Below are positions 40,322 through 49,830 of a stretch of DNA of 64,000 nucleotides, in pieces. How positions within the stretch are numbered: the stretch's first letter is position 1; each line of letters opens with the position of its first letter. This DNA is from Brenneria bubanii (lineage in GTDB: Bacteria; Pseudomonadota; Gammaproteobacteria; Enterobacterales; Enterobacteriaceae), in NCBI RefSeq assembly GCF_022378355.1, contig NZ_JAKMAJ010000001.1, positions 186,001 to 250,000 on the forward strand, given 5' to 3'. The translations under genes and the position numbers were made by a program. Under the pieces are notes generated by a model, which saw only the letters and a program-made list of their open reading frames with translations, did no database searches and was not told the DNA's origin.

Positions 40322-42751
40322 CTAGCCGGCAAACTGACGGAATAGCGCCTTGCCGCGCAATAATCTCAGCCCCAGCCAGCCGCCGCACAGCGATAGCAAT
40401 AGCGCCGCCGAAAGCGGTACCACGCCCCACATCACCAGATTCGGTTGCCACGGGAAATTAAACACCTGGCTTTGCAACAGCCACAGCGCGGCCTCGGCGC
40501 CAATCGCCGCGGCGATCCCCGCCACCAGCCCCAATACCGCAAACTCGCACCACAGCGTAGTACGCAACAGACGCAGTCCCGCGCCCAACGTGCGGTACAC
40601 CATCAGTTCCTGCCGACGCTGACGCATGCCCACCTGGATTTGCGCCAACAGCAGCAATATGCCGCAGAACAGCACCAGAACCACCATAATCTCCAGCGCC
40701 CGGCTCACCTGCTGCAGCACCTGCCCTATCTGACGCAGCATACTGCCGACATCAAGCAGGCTCAGCGTCGGGAACTGGCGGTTTAGCTGAGTAATAACCT
40801 GCTCATCCCCATGGTAACGGAAGCTGGTCAGCCAGGATTGAGGCTGGTTATCCAGCGCGCCGGCGGGAAAAATAAAGAAAAAGTTCGGTCGCAGACTTTC
40901 CCAATCCACCTGTCGGAAACTGGTCACTTTGGCGCTGAACGGCTGGGTGTCGCCGGTAAAGGTCAGCGTATCGCCGATCTTGATCCCCATCTCTTTGGCT
41001 TCTTTCTCTTCCATCGAGACCTCGCCCGCTTTAGGCGCTTGCCCCTCAACCAGAACGTTATGGTCGGGGATACCCGTCATCCAGGTCAGATTCAACTCCC
41101 GGTTTACGGTATTGCCGCCCGGATCGTCCTCATGAATGACTTCCGTCGCCACCTGGTGGTTAATTTCCGTCAGCCGCGCCCGAATAATGGGATAGAACGG
41201 CTCGGGCGTGATCTGATGCCGCTCAAGGAACGTTTTCACCTGCGCGACCTGCTCCGCGGTGATGTTTAACAGAAAATAGTTCGGACTTTCCGGCGGCAGC
41301 TGTTGCTGCCATCGTTCGAGCAGATCGCCGCGCATCACCAGCAGCAGGGAGAGCAGCATAAATGACAGCGAAAAGGCGGCAAGCTGACCGATCGTTGACC
41401 ATGGCTGACGCAACAGGCGATTGATTGCCAGACGCAGGGAAAGCCGCTTCACCGTCAAACGACGCAGCAGCAGTAGCCCGCCCCAGCCGATAACCCCCAA
41501 CAATAACGACAGCACCGTCATGCCGCCCAGCAGCGACCATAACAGGGAACTGCCGCCGGAGAGCGCCGCAAGCAGCCCCACGACGATGAGCAATACCGCC
41601 GGCAGGTAATAGCGCAACGGCCAGACATTCGCCGCCACATCCTGGCGCAACACGCGCAGCGGTTGCGTCGCCAGCAGCAGGCGGTAAGGCCGCAGCCCCA
41701 CCAGTAGTGAAATCAACACCAGCGATCCCAGCGCCCATATCCAGGGCCATAGCCCGGCGGCCGGTAGCGCGGCGGGCAGCACCGGAGCCAGCATTTTCAT
41801 CAATATCGCTTCAAAGCCCAGACCGACCAGACTGCCGCACAATGCGGCCAGACCCAGCACCGACAGCCATTGTCCGACAATCAGCCGACGCAAGGCCTTC
41901 CTCCCGGCGCCCAGCGTTTTTAACACCGCGACCAAATCATAGCGGCTGCGACAGTAGTGCCCCATGGAAACGGCGACCGCCGCGATAGATAACAGCAGCG
42001 TCAGCAGCGCGGACAGCAGGAGAAATTGCTGCGAGCGCTTCAATGATTGGCTCAGCGCGCCTTCTGAATCCGCCATGCCATACCAGCGCTGATCGGGTTT
42101 CAGTTTCGGTTTGATGAAATCACTGAACTGACTGATTTGCGATTCATCGCCAGAAAACATATAGCGCCAGGTGATGCGTCCGCCGGGCTGGATGGCGCCG
42201 GTTTTCTCCACGTCCGCCAGATTCATCAAAATTCGCGGCGCGGTATCGAACGGATTAAATCCCGAATCGGGTTCCTGAATCAGCTCGCCGCTGATGCGCA
42301 GCGAGGCATCGCCGACATCCAGCATGTCGCCGACCTTCAATCCCAGCAGCGCCAGCAGGCGCGGCGCCGCCAATACCGTGCCTTCCTCCGCTCGCATCCC
42401 GGCAGGGTTGGTCTGCAACTCGCCGTATAGCGGATAGCGTTGGTCGGTGGCCTTCACCCTTGCCAGTTGCGGCGTATCGCCGGCAAAGGTCATGGTCATG
42501 AATGAAATTTGCCGGCTAAGCGTCAAACCTTGCTGCCGGGCGGTTTGCAGCCAGGACTCATCCACCGGACGAGATGCCCGCAATACCCTGTCGCCCGCCA
42601 GAAAATCACGGCTTTGCTGACTTAATCCCTTCTCCATCCGATCGCCGATGCTGCCCAGCGCCAGCACACAGGCCACCGCCAGCGTCAGAGCCAGCCAGAC
42701 AATCAATAACGAAGGAGAGCGCCATTCGCGCCAGAACCACCGCCAGATCAT
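40322..42751 (-). CDS. ybbP: YbbP, MacB/FtsX-type ABC transporter permease
   Basis: 809 residues (E. coli 804). Two duplicated FtsX-like permease units with large periplasmic domains; about 8-10 TM helices. The start MIWRWFWREWRSPSLL is typical. With YbbA it forms a transporter of unknown substrate. It overlaps ybbA by 4 bases (ATGA). Confidence 0.94.
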   Translation of the reverse strand: MIWRWFWREWRSPSLLIVWLALTLAVACVLALGSIGDRMEKGLSQQSRDFLAGDRVLRASRPVDESWLQTARQQGLTLSRQISFMTMTFAGDTPQLARVKATDQRYPLYGELQTNPAGMRAEEGTVLAAPRLLALLGLKVGDMLDVGDASLRISGELIQEPDSGFNPFDTAPRILMNLADVEKTGAIQPGGRITWRYMFSGDESQISQFSDFIKPKLKPDQRWYGMADSEGALSQSLKRSQQFLLLSALLTLLLSIAAVAVSMGHYCRSRYDLVAVLKTLGAGRKALRRLIVGQWLSVLGLAALCGSLVGLGFEAILMKMLAPVLPAALPAAGLWPWIWALGSLVLISLLVGLRPYRLLLATQPLRVLRQDVAANVWPLRYYLPAVLLIVVGLLAALSGGSSLLWSLLGGMTVLSLLLGVIGWGGLLLLRRLTVKRLSLRLAINRLLRQPWSTIGQLAAFSLSFMLLSLLLVMRGDLLERWQQQLPPESPNYFLLNITAEQVAQVKTFLERHQITPEPFYPIIRARLTEINHQVATEVIHEDDPGGNTVNRELNLTWMTGIPDHNVLVEGQAPKAGEVSMEEKEAKEMGIKIGDTLTFTGDTQPFSAKVTSFRQVDWESLRPNFFFIFPAGALDNQPQSWLTSFRYHGDEQVITQLNRQFPTLSLLDVGSMLRQIGQVLQQVSRALEIMVVLVLFCGILLLLAQIQVGMRQRRQELMVYRTLGAGLRLLRTTLWCEFAVLGLVAGIAAAIGAEAALWLLQSQVFNFPWQPNLVMWGVVPLSAALLLSLCGGWLGLRLLRGKALFRQFAG

Positions 42752-43479
42752 GATTCCTCCCTCAGTTTGCCGTCGACCAGACGCAGACGCCGTTCACAGC
42801 GCGCCGCCAGTTGTTCATCATGCGTCACCAGAATCAAGGTGGTGGCGTAATCGCGATTCAGGGAAAACAGCAGATCGACAATGCGCTCGCCGGTCTTGCG
42901 GTCCAGATTGCCGGTAGGCTCGTCGGCGAACAGCACTTTAGGGCGTCCGCTAAAGGCGCGAGCCAGCGCCACCCGCTGCTGCTCGCCGCCGGAAAGCTGA
43001 GCGGGCAGATGATGCAGACGACCGCCGAGCCCAAGCTGCTGCAACAGCTGTTCCGCCTGCCCGCGACTGTTGCTGTCGCTCTCGCCGCGCAGCAACGCCG
43101 GCAGTTGCACATTTTCCAGCGCCGTCAACGTCGGCACCAGCATAAACGCCTGAAAAACAAAGCCGACGTCTCTGGCCCGCAGCGCGGCCCTGCCCTCTTC
43201 ATCCAGCTTATTCAACGATTCACCCATCAGACTGACGCTGCCTTCGCTGCCGTCATCCAGTCCGGCAAGGATTCCCAGCAGCGTGGATTTGCCGGAACCG
43301 GACTCCCCGATAAGCGCGATTGTCTGCGCAGGTTTGACAATCAGCTCAACTCCGGTAAGGATGGAAAGCCGATGTTCCCCTTGACCAACGTGTTTACTAA
43401 GATGATGAACTTCAAGAATGTTTTTCGCGGGCCCGGTTTCGACAGGCGCAGCACTCGCTGGACTGGTTTCTGCAAACAT
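42748..43479 (-). CDS. ybbA: YbbA, ABC transporter ATP-binding protein
   Basis: 243 residues, about 15 longer at the N-terminus than E. coli YbbA (228). Walker A GESGSGKST (58-66), signature LSGGEQQR, Walker B VLFADEP, H-loop THDEQ. LolD/MacB type. The first 78 bases are antisense to the tesA start, an overlap also present in E. coli, where both encode NIVEVHHL and MMNFNNVF from opposite strands. Confidence 0.95.
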   Translation of the reverse strand: MFAETSPASAAPVETGPAKNILEVHHLSKHVGQGEHRLSILTGVELIVKPAQTIALIGESGSGKSTLLGILAGLDDGSEGSVSLMGESLNKLDEEGRAALRARDVGFVFQAFMLVPTLTALENVQLPALLRGESDSNSRGQAEQLLQQLGLGGRLHHLPAQLSGGEQQRVALARAFSGRPKVLFADEPTGNLDRKTGERIVDLLFSLNRDYATTLILVTHDEQLAARCERRLRLVDGKLREES

Positions 43480-44088
43480 ATTTTCATCCTTTTACTTCTG
43501 GGATTATTCAGTGTACGCGCTTTCGCGGCGGATACTTTATTGATACTGGGCGACAGCCTCAGCGCCGGCTACCGAATGCCTGCCGCCAATGCCTGGCCGG
43601 CCCTGCTGAATCAGCAATGGCGGACGCAGCCGAAAGGCGCGACCGTCATCAATGCCAGTATCAGCGGCGATACCGTCGCTCAAGGGTTGGCGCGGCTGCC
43701 TGAGTTATTGAAGCAACATCAGCCTCGCTGGGTGCTGATAGAACTCGGCGGCAATGACGGACTGCGCGGTTTTCCTGTACCGGGGATCGAGCAGAACCTG
43801 ACCAAAATCATTACCCTGATCAAACAGGCCGATGCTCAGCCGTTATTGATGCAAATTCGTTTGCCGGCCAATTATGGCCGCCGTTATACGGAGTCATTCA
43901 GCAGCCTGTATCCCCGTCTGGCGCAACAGTTCGACATTCCGCTGGTTCCCTTCTTCATGGAGCAGATTTACCTTAAGCCAGAGTGGATATTGGAAGATGG
44001 CATTCATCCTACCCGGGATGCCCAACCCTTCATTGCAGAGTGGATGGCGAAACAGTTAGACGCCTTAGTTAACCATGAGTCACGATAA
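43402..44088 (+). CDS. tesA: Acyl-CoA thioesterase I / protease I / lysophospholipase L1 TesA
   Basis: 228 residues from the ATG at 43402 (MMNFKNVF as in E. coli). SGNH/GDSL hydrolase in the periplasm: nucleophile Ser52 in LGDSLSAG, GGNDGLRG, and DGIHPTRD with catalytic Asp and His. The signal segment is about 42 residues, 16 longer than E. coli, with an extra basic stretch GFDRRSTRWTGFCKH before the hydrophobic core. The extension coincides with the extended ybbA N-terminus on the other strand. Confidence 0.95.
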   Translation: MMNFKNVFRGPGFDRRSTRWTGFCKHIFILLLLGLFSVRAFAADTLLILGDSLSAGYRMPAANAWPALLNQQWRTQPKGATVINASISGDTVAQGLARLPELLKQHQPRWVLIELGGNDGLRGFPVPGIEQNLTKIITLIKQADAQPLLMQIRLPANYGRRYTESFSSLYPRLAQQFDIPLVPFFMEQIYLKPEWILEDGIHPTRDAQPFIAEWMAKQLDALVNHESR

Positions 44089-44113
44089 ATAGGCTTTTGA
44101 ATTAGGTAAAGTT

Positions 44114-44890
44114 ATGCAAAAAACGGTTCTGATTACCGGCTGTTCCAGTGGCATTGGTCTGATCGCCGCTCAGGATCTGCAAAAACGCGGCTATCGCGTA
44201 CTGGCGGCCTGCCGTCGCCCTGACGATGTCAGCCGCATGGCGGCGCTGGGGCTGGAGGGCATTGAGCTGAATCTGGATGACGCCGCCAGTGTTGAAAAAG
44301 CCGCCGCTCAGGTGATTGCGTTAACCGGAAACCGGTTGTACGGACTGTTCAACAACGCCGGATTCGGCCTATACGGACCATTGCGCAGTATCTCGCGCCA
44401 ACAGCTGGAGCATCAGTTTTCCAGCAATCTGTTCGGCACCCATCAGCTGACCCAACTGTTATTACCGGCCATGCTGCCGCACGGTGAAGGGCGTATCATT
44501 CAGACCAGTTCGGTGATGGGGCTGGTATCCACGCCGGGGCGCGGAGCCTATGCCGCCAGTAAATTCGCCCTTGAGGGCTGGTCGGATACGCTGCGCATGG
44601 AGCTCTACGGCAGCGGTCTGCACGTCAGTCTGATCGAACCCGGGCCGCTCTCAACCCGTTTCACGGCGAATGTCGACCAGACCCGCACGGACCAACCGGT
44701 GACCAATCCCGGCATCGCCAGGCGCTTTACACTGCCGCCGGAAGCCGTATTGCCTAAACTTCACCATGCTCTGGAAAGCGCAAACCCCAGGCTTCGTTAC
44801 CCGGTGACGCTGGTCGCGCATAGTCTATCCTGGCTACGACGACTGCTGCCCGGACGCTATCTGGATCATGTATTACGCACCCGTTCCTGA
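44114..44890 (+). CDS. ybbO: YbbO, short-chain dehydrogenase/reductase
   Basis: 258 residues. Classical SDR: TGCSSGIG cofactor motif at residues 8-15, NNAGFG, and catalytic YAASK with upstream Ser. E. coli YbbO is reported to be an NADP-dependent aldehyde reductase. It lies 25 bases after tesA, the usual order. Confidence 0.94.
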   Translation: MQKTVLITGCSSGIGLIAAQDLQKRGYRVLAACRRPDDVSRMAALGLEGIELNLDDAASVEKAAAQVIALTGNRLYGLFNNAGFGLYGPLRSISRQQLEHQFSSNLFGTHQLTQLLLPAMLPHGEGRIIQTSSVMGLVSTPGRGAYAASKFALEGWSDTLRMELYGSGLHVSLIEPGPLSTRFTANVDQTRTDQPVTNPGIARRFTLPPEAVLPKLHHALESANPRLRYPVTLVAHSLSWLRRLLPGRYLDHVLRTRS

Positions 44891-44923
44891 TTTTGGCTTG
44901 AAGCGGCGAATTCAGCCCCCACA

Positions 44924-45028
44924 TATACCCAATGGATTTCAGGGTACGGCAAGGCGGCGCGCAAACGAAGCCCATGCATGGGAAGAGCGACGCAGTCTGC
45001 AGCGCCGTACCTTTAAAGATGACGGGTA
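44924..45028. repeat. dispersed palindromic element, copy B
   Basis: 105 bases. Ends TATACCCAATGGATTTCAG and CTTTAAAGATGACGGGTA; inner arms GGTACGGC / GCCGTACC. It fills most of the 167-base gap between ybbO and ybbN, ending 30 bases before the ybbN start, so it is in the ybbN leader. Confidence 0.8.
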
Positions 45029-45057
45029 CACAGTCAAAACGGATGAGAGAGAGCCTT

Positions 45058-45918
45058 ATGTTAGAACAACCAGCCAATATTATTGATGTCAACGAGTCCA
45101 ACCTTCATCAGGTTCTGGAACATTCCTCGACGCTGCCCGTACTGTTTTATTTCTGGTCGGCGCGTAGCCAGCACTGTCAACAGTTGGAACCGGTACTGGA
45201 TAAACTGGCTCAGGAATATGCCGGTCAATTTATTCTTGCTCGCGTGGATTGTGACGCCGAGCAACAGGTCGCGGCGCAATTCGGCCTGCGGGCGATTCCG
45301 ACGGTGTACCTGTTTAAAGATGGCCAGCCGTTGGATGGATTCCAGGGGCCACAGCCGGAAGAAGCCATTAGGGAACTGCTGCTGCGCGCGTTGCCCAAGG
45401 AAGAAGAGCTAAAAGTTGCCGAGGCTCAGCAATTGATTCAGGAAGGCAGCCTGCCGGAAGCGATGTTATTGCTGAAAGAAGCCTGGCAGCTCAGCCAACA
45501 GCGCAGCGATATCGGCCTGATGCTGGCGGAAGTGCAGATTCAACTTAACCGCAGCGAAGATGCCGAAGCGGTGCTGGCGACGATTCCGCTACAGGATCAG
45601 GATACCCGTTACCACAGTCTGGTGGCGCAGATTGAATTACTGAAGCAGGCGGCCGACACCCCGGAAATTCAGCTATTGCAACAGCAGTTGGAGACCGATT
45701 CGCAGAATGCCGATCTGGCCGTAAAACTGGCGTTGCAGATGCACCAGGTGGGACGTAACGAAGAAGCGCTGGAACTGCTGATGGGCTTTCTGAAAAAAGA
45801 TCTGGGCGCAGCGCAAGGCAATGCACGTAAAACGCTGATGGATATCATGTCCGCACTCGGCACCGGCGACGCCCTTGCCGCCCGCTACCGCCGCCAGCTC
45901 TATTCACTGCTGTATTAA
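45058..45918 (+). CDS. cnoX: YbbN/CnoX, chaperedoxin
   Basis: 286 residues (E. coli 284), start [16 protein letters not shown] thioredoxin-like domain with SQHC (37-40) in place of CxxC, as in E. coli CnoX, then TPR-like helical repeats. It holds hypochlorite-damaged proteins for GroEL and forms mixed disulfides. A GAGAGAG run serves as ribosome site. Confidence 0.96.
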   Translation: MLEQPANIIDVNESNLHQVLEHSSTLPVLFYFWSARSQHCQQLEPVLDKLAQEYAGQFILARVDCDAEQQVAAQFGLRAIPTVYLFKDGQPLDGFQGPQPEEAIRELLLRALPKEEELKVAEAQQLIQEGSLPEAMLLLKEAWQLSQQRSDIGLMLAEVQIQLNRSEDAEAVLATIPLQDQDTRYHSLVAQIELLKQAADTPEIQLLQQQLETDSQNADLAVKLALQMHQVGRNEEALELLMGFLKKDLGAAQGNARKTLMDIMSALGTGDALAARYRRQLYSLLY

Positions 45919-45923
45919 TGCCG

Positions 45924-45949
45924 GCTATCCCCGCATCGGCGGGGATAGC
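45924..45949. terminator. bidirectional hairpin between ybbN and yfaY
   Basis: Perfect 11-bp stem GCTATCCCCGC / GCGGGGATAGC, 4-base loop, 6 bases after the ybbN stop and 8 before the yfaY stop. No clear T-run on either side, but the position between convergent genes fits termination. Confidence 0.65.
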
Positions 45950-45956
45950 AACATAA

Positions 45957-47153
45957 TCAGTCCAGCGTCTCCAATACGTTTATCCAGCCGTGGCCGCGAC
46001 ATACCGGCCAGCCGTTTAACCAGCGGCGCAGCATGTTCATCGCCAGCATCGACACCACTTCCTGATGGGTCTGCAGGCTATAACGCGCCACGTTAAACTG
46101 TATCGCCAGCGCGAAAGTGCCTTGCGGGGTGTGCAGCGCGATCGCCAGACGATCCTCTACTCTGGCGCTGACCATCAGCGCCAGAGCGGCATGGTGTCGC
46201 GCCGCCAGTTGTCGGGCGTCGGCCGCCATCTGGCTCAAGTCGCGCGGACTGGTGCGAATCAAGAGTTCACCGCCGGATAACGGCACGTTTGCCGACTGTA
46301 GCTGCCAGTTCAGCAGGCCGGCGGTAAAGTGCTCGCCCAGCGCCAGTTTAAGATCGCGCTCAGCCAGCCGATGCGCCAACTGCGCCGGAAGCCCGTCCGT
46401 TCCTTCGAATAGCCTATTCTCGCCCGCGACGGTGCGGACCTGCTCCCAGAGTTGTTCCATTGCCGTCCGTTGCGAGGCCGGGCCGGTCAACTTCAGTTCA
46501 ATCACCGGCACAGAGGAGCGATAGCCCAGTACGACGCCGTCCGGCAGCGCGACGCCATCCAGCTGGCTGGCAAGATCGCTTTCCGAACGGCCAAAGGTGG
46601 TGAGGCGTAAACACAGCGGCGGTTCGGCGATAGTAAAACCCTCGCGCAGGCGCGGCATGATTTGCCGATCCACCATCACCTTGAACTCGGAGGGGACGCC
46701 TGGCGTAAAAAACATCAGACATTTATTTAACCGTAAGGCGAAACCGCAGGCCGTGCCGACCGGGTTATCAATCATTTCCGCGCTTGCCGGCAACTGCGCC
46801 TGTTTACGATTGTTCGGCGACATCACCCGGCCGCGCTCGGCAAAAAAGGATTCCATCCGTTCAAGCCATTCCCTGTGTTCGACTAACGTCTCTCCGGCGG
46901 CTGTCGCCGCCGCTAATGCGCTAAGGTCATCACTGGTCGGCCCTAGTCCGCCATTGACAATCAGGACGTCCGCAATGTGGCTGCGCTGGGTCAGCGCCGA
47001 AACTAAAGCATCGAGATCGTCGCCCACCGTCATACGGCTGGCCATCGGCAGTCCCTGATGAAACAGATAATCCGCCAGCCAGGCCGCATTGGTATCAACA
47101 ATCTGACCATGCAGCACTTCATCGCCGGTACATAACATCTCGACCCTAAGCAT
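45957..47153 (-). CDS. yfaY: YfaY, CinA-like / NMN deamidase-related protein
   Basis: 398 residues (E. coli 400). The MoaB/MogA-like molybdopterin-binding domain (LCTGDEVLHGQIVDTN, NGGLGPTSDD) occupies the first half; the C-terminal part resembles the CinA deamidase domain but lacks a clear catalytic serine motif. Activity in this family is reported as ADP-ribose pyrophosphatase-like for some members; not proven here. Neighbouring yfaZ is conserved. Confidence 0.9.
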   Translation of the reverse strand: MLRVEMLCTGDEVLHGQIVDTNAAWLADYLFHQGLPMASRMTVGDDLDALVSALTQRSHIADVLIVNGGLGPTSDDLSALAAATAAGETLVEHREWLERMESFFAERGRVMSPNNRKQAQLPASAEMIDNPVGTACGFALRLNKCLMFFTPGVPSEFKVMVDRQIMPRLREGFTIAEPPLCLRLTTFGRSESDLASQLDGVALPDGVVLGYRSSVPVIELKLTGPASQRTAMEQLWEQVRTVAGENRLFEGTDGLPAQLAHRLAERDLKLALGEHFTAGLLNWQLQSANVPLSGGELLIRTSPRDLSQMAADARQLAARHHAALALMVSARVEDRLAIALHTPQGTFALAIQFNVARYSLQTHQEVVSMLAMNMLRRWLNGWPVCRGHGWINVLETLD

Positions 47154-47222
47154 TCTTCACTCCTGTTTTGTTCGATAGCCGTAGGAAACCCGGTTAATGA
47201 ACATTGATTTGTTCTTGTTCCC

Positions 47223-47303
47223 ATACCCAATAGATTTCGCGTCGCGGGGCAAAACGTTATCGTTTTGAACAACGCGCCGGCAACTTGAAAGAGGAAGGAT
47301 ATA
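47223..47303. repeat. dispersed palindromic element, copy C
   Basis: About 81 bases, shorter than the other copies. Ends ATACCCAATAGATTTCGCG and CAACTTGAAAGAGGAAGG-ATATA; inner AAAACG-TTATCG-TTTT. It is between yfaZ and yfaY, so it would sit in a shared transcript. Confidence 0.75.
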
Positions 47304-47412
47304 TTACAATACGACTCGCGGGCGGATAATGACGCTAACATTTGTAAACAGATAAGAAATACAACAAGGGCGCGAGTCATCGCGCCCTTGTTTGAGGGTT
47401 ATCGCGCAGTAG

Positions 47413-47955
47413 TCAGAAATTCAGCCCCACGCCGATATAGGCGGAATCAGCCAGCTTATTGTCTGACCGGCCGTGTTCGCCCGCCAGATTGATATAGCGA
47501 TAACCGACATCCACATTAAGCGGACCTATCACCTGCCAACGAACACCGGCCTTGCCTTCAACATAAGAATCGACGTGACTGGAGAAAGCGTCCGGCGAGT
47601 AGTAACCTTCGCCATAGAGGGAGAAATAACGATTTATCGGCCATTGCAGACCGCCCCCCAGCGCCAGCGCATGGCCATCGGAGCCGTGGTCCTGATTCAA
47701 ATACAGCGCTTTGCCGCCAAGCGTGACTTGCAGCGGGCCGACCGGAATGGTGTAGCCCAACCCGAAACCATAAACATCGTTATTGCTGTCGCCGTGAGCA
47801 TAGCTCAGGTTCCCGGACAACCCGGGGACAAGCAGGCCAAAACCGACGTTCGCTCCCGTATAGTCACGCCCGGCTTCCCCGGAGATGCCTATCGCGGACA
47901 CAGAGGATGCTGCGAACAGCAAACTTCCTGCACAAGCAATCACAAACTTTTTCAT
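47413..47955 (-). CDS. yfaZ: YfaZ family outer-membrane protein
   Basis: 180 residues starting at MKKFVIACAGSLLF (AAGGA upstream); signal peptide cleaved after SSVSA. The mature part alternates strands ending in aromatic residues and finishes with a terminal Phe (YIGVGLNF), the outer-membrane beta-barrel signature, with about eight strands. Function unknown. It is next to yfaY as in E. coli. Confidence 0.9.
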   Translation of the reverse strand: MKKFVIACAGSLLFAASSVSAIGISGEAGRDYTGANVGFGLLVPGLSGNLSYAHGDSNNDVYGFGLGYTIPVGPLQVTLGGKALYLNQDHGSDGHALALGGGLQWPINRYFSLYGEGYYSPDAFSSHVDSYVEGKAGVRWQVIGPLNVDVGYRYINLAGEHGRSDNKLADSAYIGVGLNF

Positions 47956-48182
47956 TTTAATGTCCTTCAAAGCAGTTATTAACGCGCGGGCAAAAACAGG
48001 CAGATATCGCCGCCGATTCTACGCGAATCGCGGCGGTACTCCAGCGTAACCTTGTCCTAAAATGCCGTCGATTCCCTTCGTCTTACCCGCCGGCGGCGGG
48101 TCGGCCTCCTTCAATAACTCGCTTCCCGGCAAAAAATAATAAGCGCCGCTTATTTGCCTAAAAACCACATAATGAACAATAG

Positions 48183-48205
48183 TATTAGAGAGCGAAAGTC
48201 TAATA
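48183..48205 (+). promoter_or_regulatory. inverted repeat in the catalase leader
   Basis: TATTAGA-N9-TCTAATA, 7-bp perfect arms, 26 bases before the catalase ATG. It resembles a dimeric regulator site in form but does not fit the OxyR consensus well; it could also fold as an RNA hairpin near the ribosome site. Confidence 0.4.
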
Positions 48206-48230
48206 TTCATAGCGATAATATAAGGAAAAA

Positions 48231-49667
48231 ATGATGAGCAAGAAAAAGCTGACGACCGTTGCCGGCTCCCCCGTGGTTGATAATAACAATGTTGTTACCG
48301 CCGGTCGGCGTGGTCCTATGTTATTGCAAGACGTCTGGTTTTTGGAAAAACTGGCGCACTTCGATCGTGAAGTTATTCCGGAACGGCGGATGCATGCCAA
48401 GGGCTCCGGCGCTCACGGCACCTTCACCGTGACTCACGATATCACCCGTTACACCCGGGCCAAGATTTTCTCCGAAGTGGGCAAAAAAACCGATATGTTT
48501 GTGCGTTTTTCCACCGTGGCCGGTGAACGCGGCGGCGCTGATGCTGAACGCGACATTCGTGGTTTCGCCATGAAATTTTACACTGAAGAAGGCAACTGGG
48601 ATCTGGTTGGCAACAATACGCCGGTATTCTATTTGCGCGACCCGCTGAAATTCCCCGATCTTAATCACGTGGTTAAACGCGATCCGCGCACCAACCTGCG
48701 TAATCCGGTCTATAAATGGGACTTTTTCTCTCAGTTGCCGGAAGCCCTGCACCAGTTGACGATTGATTTCAGCGATCGCGGTTTACCCAAATCTTACCGC
48801 CACATTCACGGCTTTAGCAGCCACACCTACAGTTTTATCAATGCCGCCAATGAACGTTTCTGGGTGAAATTCCATTTCCGTTGCCAGCAGGGCATCGAAA
48901 ACCTGATGGACGATGAAGCGGAAGCGCTGATCGGCAAAGATCGCGAAAGCTCACAGCGCGATCTGTTCAACGCCATCGACAGAGGCGATTTCCCGCGCTG
49001 GAACCTGCAGATACAGATTATGCCGGAAGCTGAAGCGGCCACGGTGCCCTATAACCCGTTCGATCTGACCAAAGTCTGGCCGCATGGCGACTACCCGCTG
49101 ATTGACGTCGGTTTTTTCGAACTGAACCGCAATCCGGAAAACTATTTTTCCGAAGTGGAGCAGGCCGCGTTTAATCCGGCGCATACCGTGCCGGGCATCA
49201 GCTTCTCACCGGATAAAATGTTGCAGGGTCGGCTATTCTCATACGGCGATGCCGAACGTTACCGTTTAGGCGTCAACCATCACCAGATTCCGGTCAATGC
49301 GCCGAAATGTCCGTTCCATAATTATCACCGCGACGGCGCCATGCGTATTGACGGCAACAGCGGCAACGGCGCGACCTATGAACCAAACAGCTTTGGCGTC
49401 TTTCAGGAACAGCCGGATTTCAGCGAGCCGCCGTTAACCCTGGAAGGCGCGGCCGACCACTGGAATCACCGTGAGGATGATGACTACTACAGCCAGCCGC
49501 GCGCGCTGTTTAACCTGCTGAGCGAAGAGGAACACCAGCGCATGTTCCAGCGTATCGCCGGTGAACTTTCTCAGGTGCCAGAATTTATTCAGGATCGTCA
49601 GATTGCGCTGTTCAACAAGGTCGATCCCGCTTATGGCGCCGGCGTGGCGAAAGCGCTCGGGAAATAA
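48231..49667 (+). CDS. katA: Monofunctional heme catalase (small-subunit, clade 3 type)
   Basis: 478 residues. It breaks hydrogen peroxide into water and oxygen. Catalytic His55 ([13 protein letters not shown]), Asn129 (GNNTPVF) and proximal heme Tyr in [13 protein letters not shown] near residue 338. The length and lack of a C-terminal flavodoxin-like domain separate it from HPII (KatE). No signal peptide is visible. AAGGA precedes the double ATG (48231/48234). E. coli K-12 has no such gene next to yfaZ; the symbol follows usage for this clade. Confidence 0.92.
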   Translation: MMSKKKLTTVAGSPVVDNNNVVTAGRRGPMLLQDVWFLEKLAHFDREVIPERRMHAKGSGAHGTFTVTHDITRYTRAKIFSEVGKKTDMFVRFSTVAGERGGADAERDIRGFAMKFYTEEGNWDLVGNNTPVFYLRDPLKFPDLNHVVKRDPRTNLRNPVYKWDFFSQLPEALHQLTIDFSDRGLPKSYRHIHGFSSHTYSFINAANERFWVKFHFRCQQGIENLMDDEAEALIGKDRESSQRDLFNAIDRGDFPRWNLQIQIMPEAEAATVPYNPFDLTKVWPHGDYPLIDVGFFELNRNPENYFSEVEQAAFNPAHTVPGISFSPDKMLQGRLFSYGDAERYRLGVNHHQIPVNAPKCPFHNYHRDGAMRIDGNSGNGATYEPNSFGVFQEQPDFSEPPLTLEGAADHWNHREDDDYYSQPRALFNLLSEEEHQRMFQRIAGELSQVPEFIQDRQIALFNKVDPAYGAGVAKALGK

Positions 49668-49726
49668 GCGCGCAGGTGGAGAGGCCAGACCTTACGTCTG
49701 GATTTAACGCGCTCTTCCGCTTGCCT

Positions 49727-49748
49727 CCCTCCCCTTGGCTGGGGAGGG
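49727..49748. repeat. C/G-rich inverted repeat after the catalase
   Basis: CCCTCCCC-TTGGCT-GGGGAGGG, 8-bp perfect arms followed by A6, 60 bases after the catalase stop and 80 before the menE stop. On the minus strand no T-run follows the hairpin, so it is more like a REP-type repeat than an intrinsic terminator, though either is possible. Confidence 0.5.
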
Positions 49749-49830
49749 AAAAAACCCGCCTTAACGGATTTCTCTCTCCCAGACCCAGCGCTTCGGGTCA
49801 TAAAAGTCCTCAAAAGCATCTGAGGCAAGA

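Noticed and set aside
42811-43401. A long plus-strand frame antisense to ybbA that continues in frame into tesA (425 codons in all)
   Set aside because: The part before 43402 is a low-quality Gln/Arg-rich translation antisense to a conserved ABC ATPase; TesA homology begins only at MMNFKNVF.
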